From Vibrio lentus (lineage in GTDB: Bacteria > Pseudomonadota > Gammaproteobacteria > Enterobacterales > Vibrionaceae): a stretch of 64,000 bases of DNA. Made by a program: the position numbers and the translations under genes. This document shows positions 63,734-64,000 of the stretch, in pieces. Every line of letters begins with the position of its first letter. Position 1 is the first letter of the stretch. A model generated the notes under the pieces. The model was not told the DNA's origin. It saw only the letters and a list, made by a program, of their open reading frames with translations, and did not search any database. The DNA lies in NCBI RefSeq assembly GCF_030409755.1, contig NZ_JAUFQE010000002.1, positions 1,426,001 to 1,490,000 on the forward strand, in the 5' to 3' direction.

Positions 63734-63761
63734 AAATGCTGCACCCAAGGGCGCAGCATTT
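63734..63761. terminator. Terminator before the last, partial gene's end
   Basis: AAATGCTGC pairs with GCAGCATTT, with further C/G pairing inside; A and T tracts on both sides. It lies about 30 bases past the stop of the partial gene at 63792. Confidence 0.85.
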
Positions 63762-63791
63762 CTCATGACAATGGTAAGCACATCTTTAACG

Positions 63792-64000
63792 TTAATCACG
63801 ACGACCTGTAAGCTGGATCGTTTGGTCTTGATCTACGTTCTTTTGGAATTGGATTCCGCCGTTAGACGCTTCATTTCTTCCTTCCAGTGTTAAGTCAGAT
63901 TCAACACGCTCAGCCTTTACTTGATTACCTTCGCTTCTTGTCATGTCGATAGTACCGGTATACGTACCATCGGCAGCAAATGCAGTATTCATTGAAAGCG
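63792..64000 (-). CDS. Partial exported protein, cut by the window edge
   Basis: The reading frame runs to the last base of the window and continues leftwards in protein terms: LSMNTAFAADGTYTGTIDMT shows the end of a signal peptide (AFA-A), so the true start lies beyond 64000. The visible mature part (about 60 residues) is beta-rich and ends TIQLTGRRD. Family not recognised. Confidence 0.65.
   Translation of the reverse strand, partial: LSMNTAFAADGTYTGTIDMTRSEGNQVKAERVESDLTLEGRNEASNGGIQFQKNVDQDQTIQLTGRRD

Overview
This window looks like Vibrio chromosomal DNA. The evidence is a proaerolysin homologue, an interrupted vibriolysin-type M4 metalloprotease, a ToxR/VtrA-like membrane regulator with a small overlapping partner, a tandem glycine riboswitch on a glycine/alanine symporter, and a 123-bp integron attC site of the V. 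cholerae repeat type. The mix of aerolysin and vibriolysin suggests the Splendidus clade, possibly chromosome 2, but that is inference. No rRNA, tRNA, prophage, CRISPR array or integron integrase was seen.

Layout. 0-6.2 kb: a plus-strand export operon (TolC-like, HlyD-like, two ABC-2 permeases) whose last gene is cut by an IS110-family element; its 5' noncoding end is predicted to encode a bridge RNA. 6.9-14.3 kb: two Na+/alanine-glycine symporters, an MFS/LysR divergent pair and small hypotheticals; the second symporter follows a tandem glycine riboswitch. 14.7-18 kb: a VtrA/VtrC- or ToxR/ToxS-like pair followed by aerolysin. 18-23.3 kb: LysE exporter, M32 carboxypeptidase, SulP transporter plus universal stress protein. 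23.5-31.7 kb: a run of minus-strand accessory genes (GNAT acetyltransferases, YnfA, methyltransferase, two Crp-like regulators, TPR protein, YdjM-like and EamA proteins).

31.7-50.7 kb is an IS-rich mosaic: an IS1202-like element with a 17-bp target duplication, an IS10-like element and an IS903-like element (9-bp duplications each), IS remnants, a truncated gene duplicate, two metallo-beta-lactamase-fold enzymes, and an intact DASS transporter/histidine kinase/response regulator operon. At 48.1-50.7 kb two AT-rich minus-strand cassettes encode a PD-(D/E)XK-like protein and a HEPN-motif protein, separated by the VCR-type attC and with no integrase nearby (a CALIN). 51.3-53.7 kb: the M4 protease gene, split by an IS200-type element. 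53.8-64 kb: LysR regulator, DUF3332-like lipoprotein, a heptanucleotide repeat split by an IS3 element, MltF-like transglycosylase, GH20 hexosaminidase lipoprotein, a secreted hypothetical, a Dabb-family protein and a partial exported protein.

The most striking link is between the mobile elements. The IS110 element's putative bridge RNA carries an 11-nt stretch identical to the target rebuilt from the broken permease gene. The first 9 nt of that stretch also form the 5' end of the attC site at 50 kb, and a decayed IS110 relative ends at the same motif beside the other cassette. This suggests RNA-guided insertion aimed at integron attC sites, with the permease hit as a look-alike.
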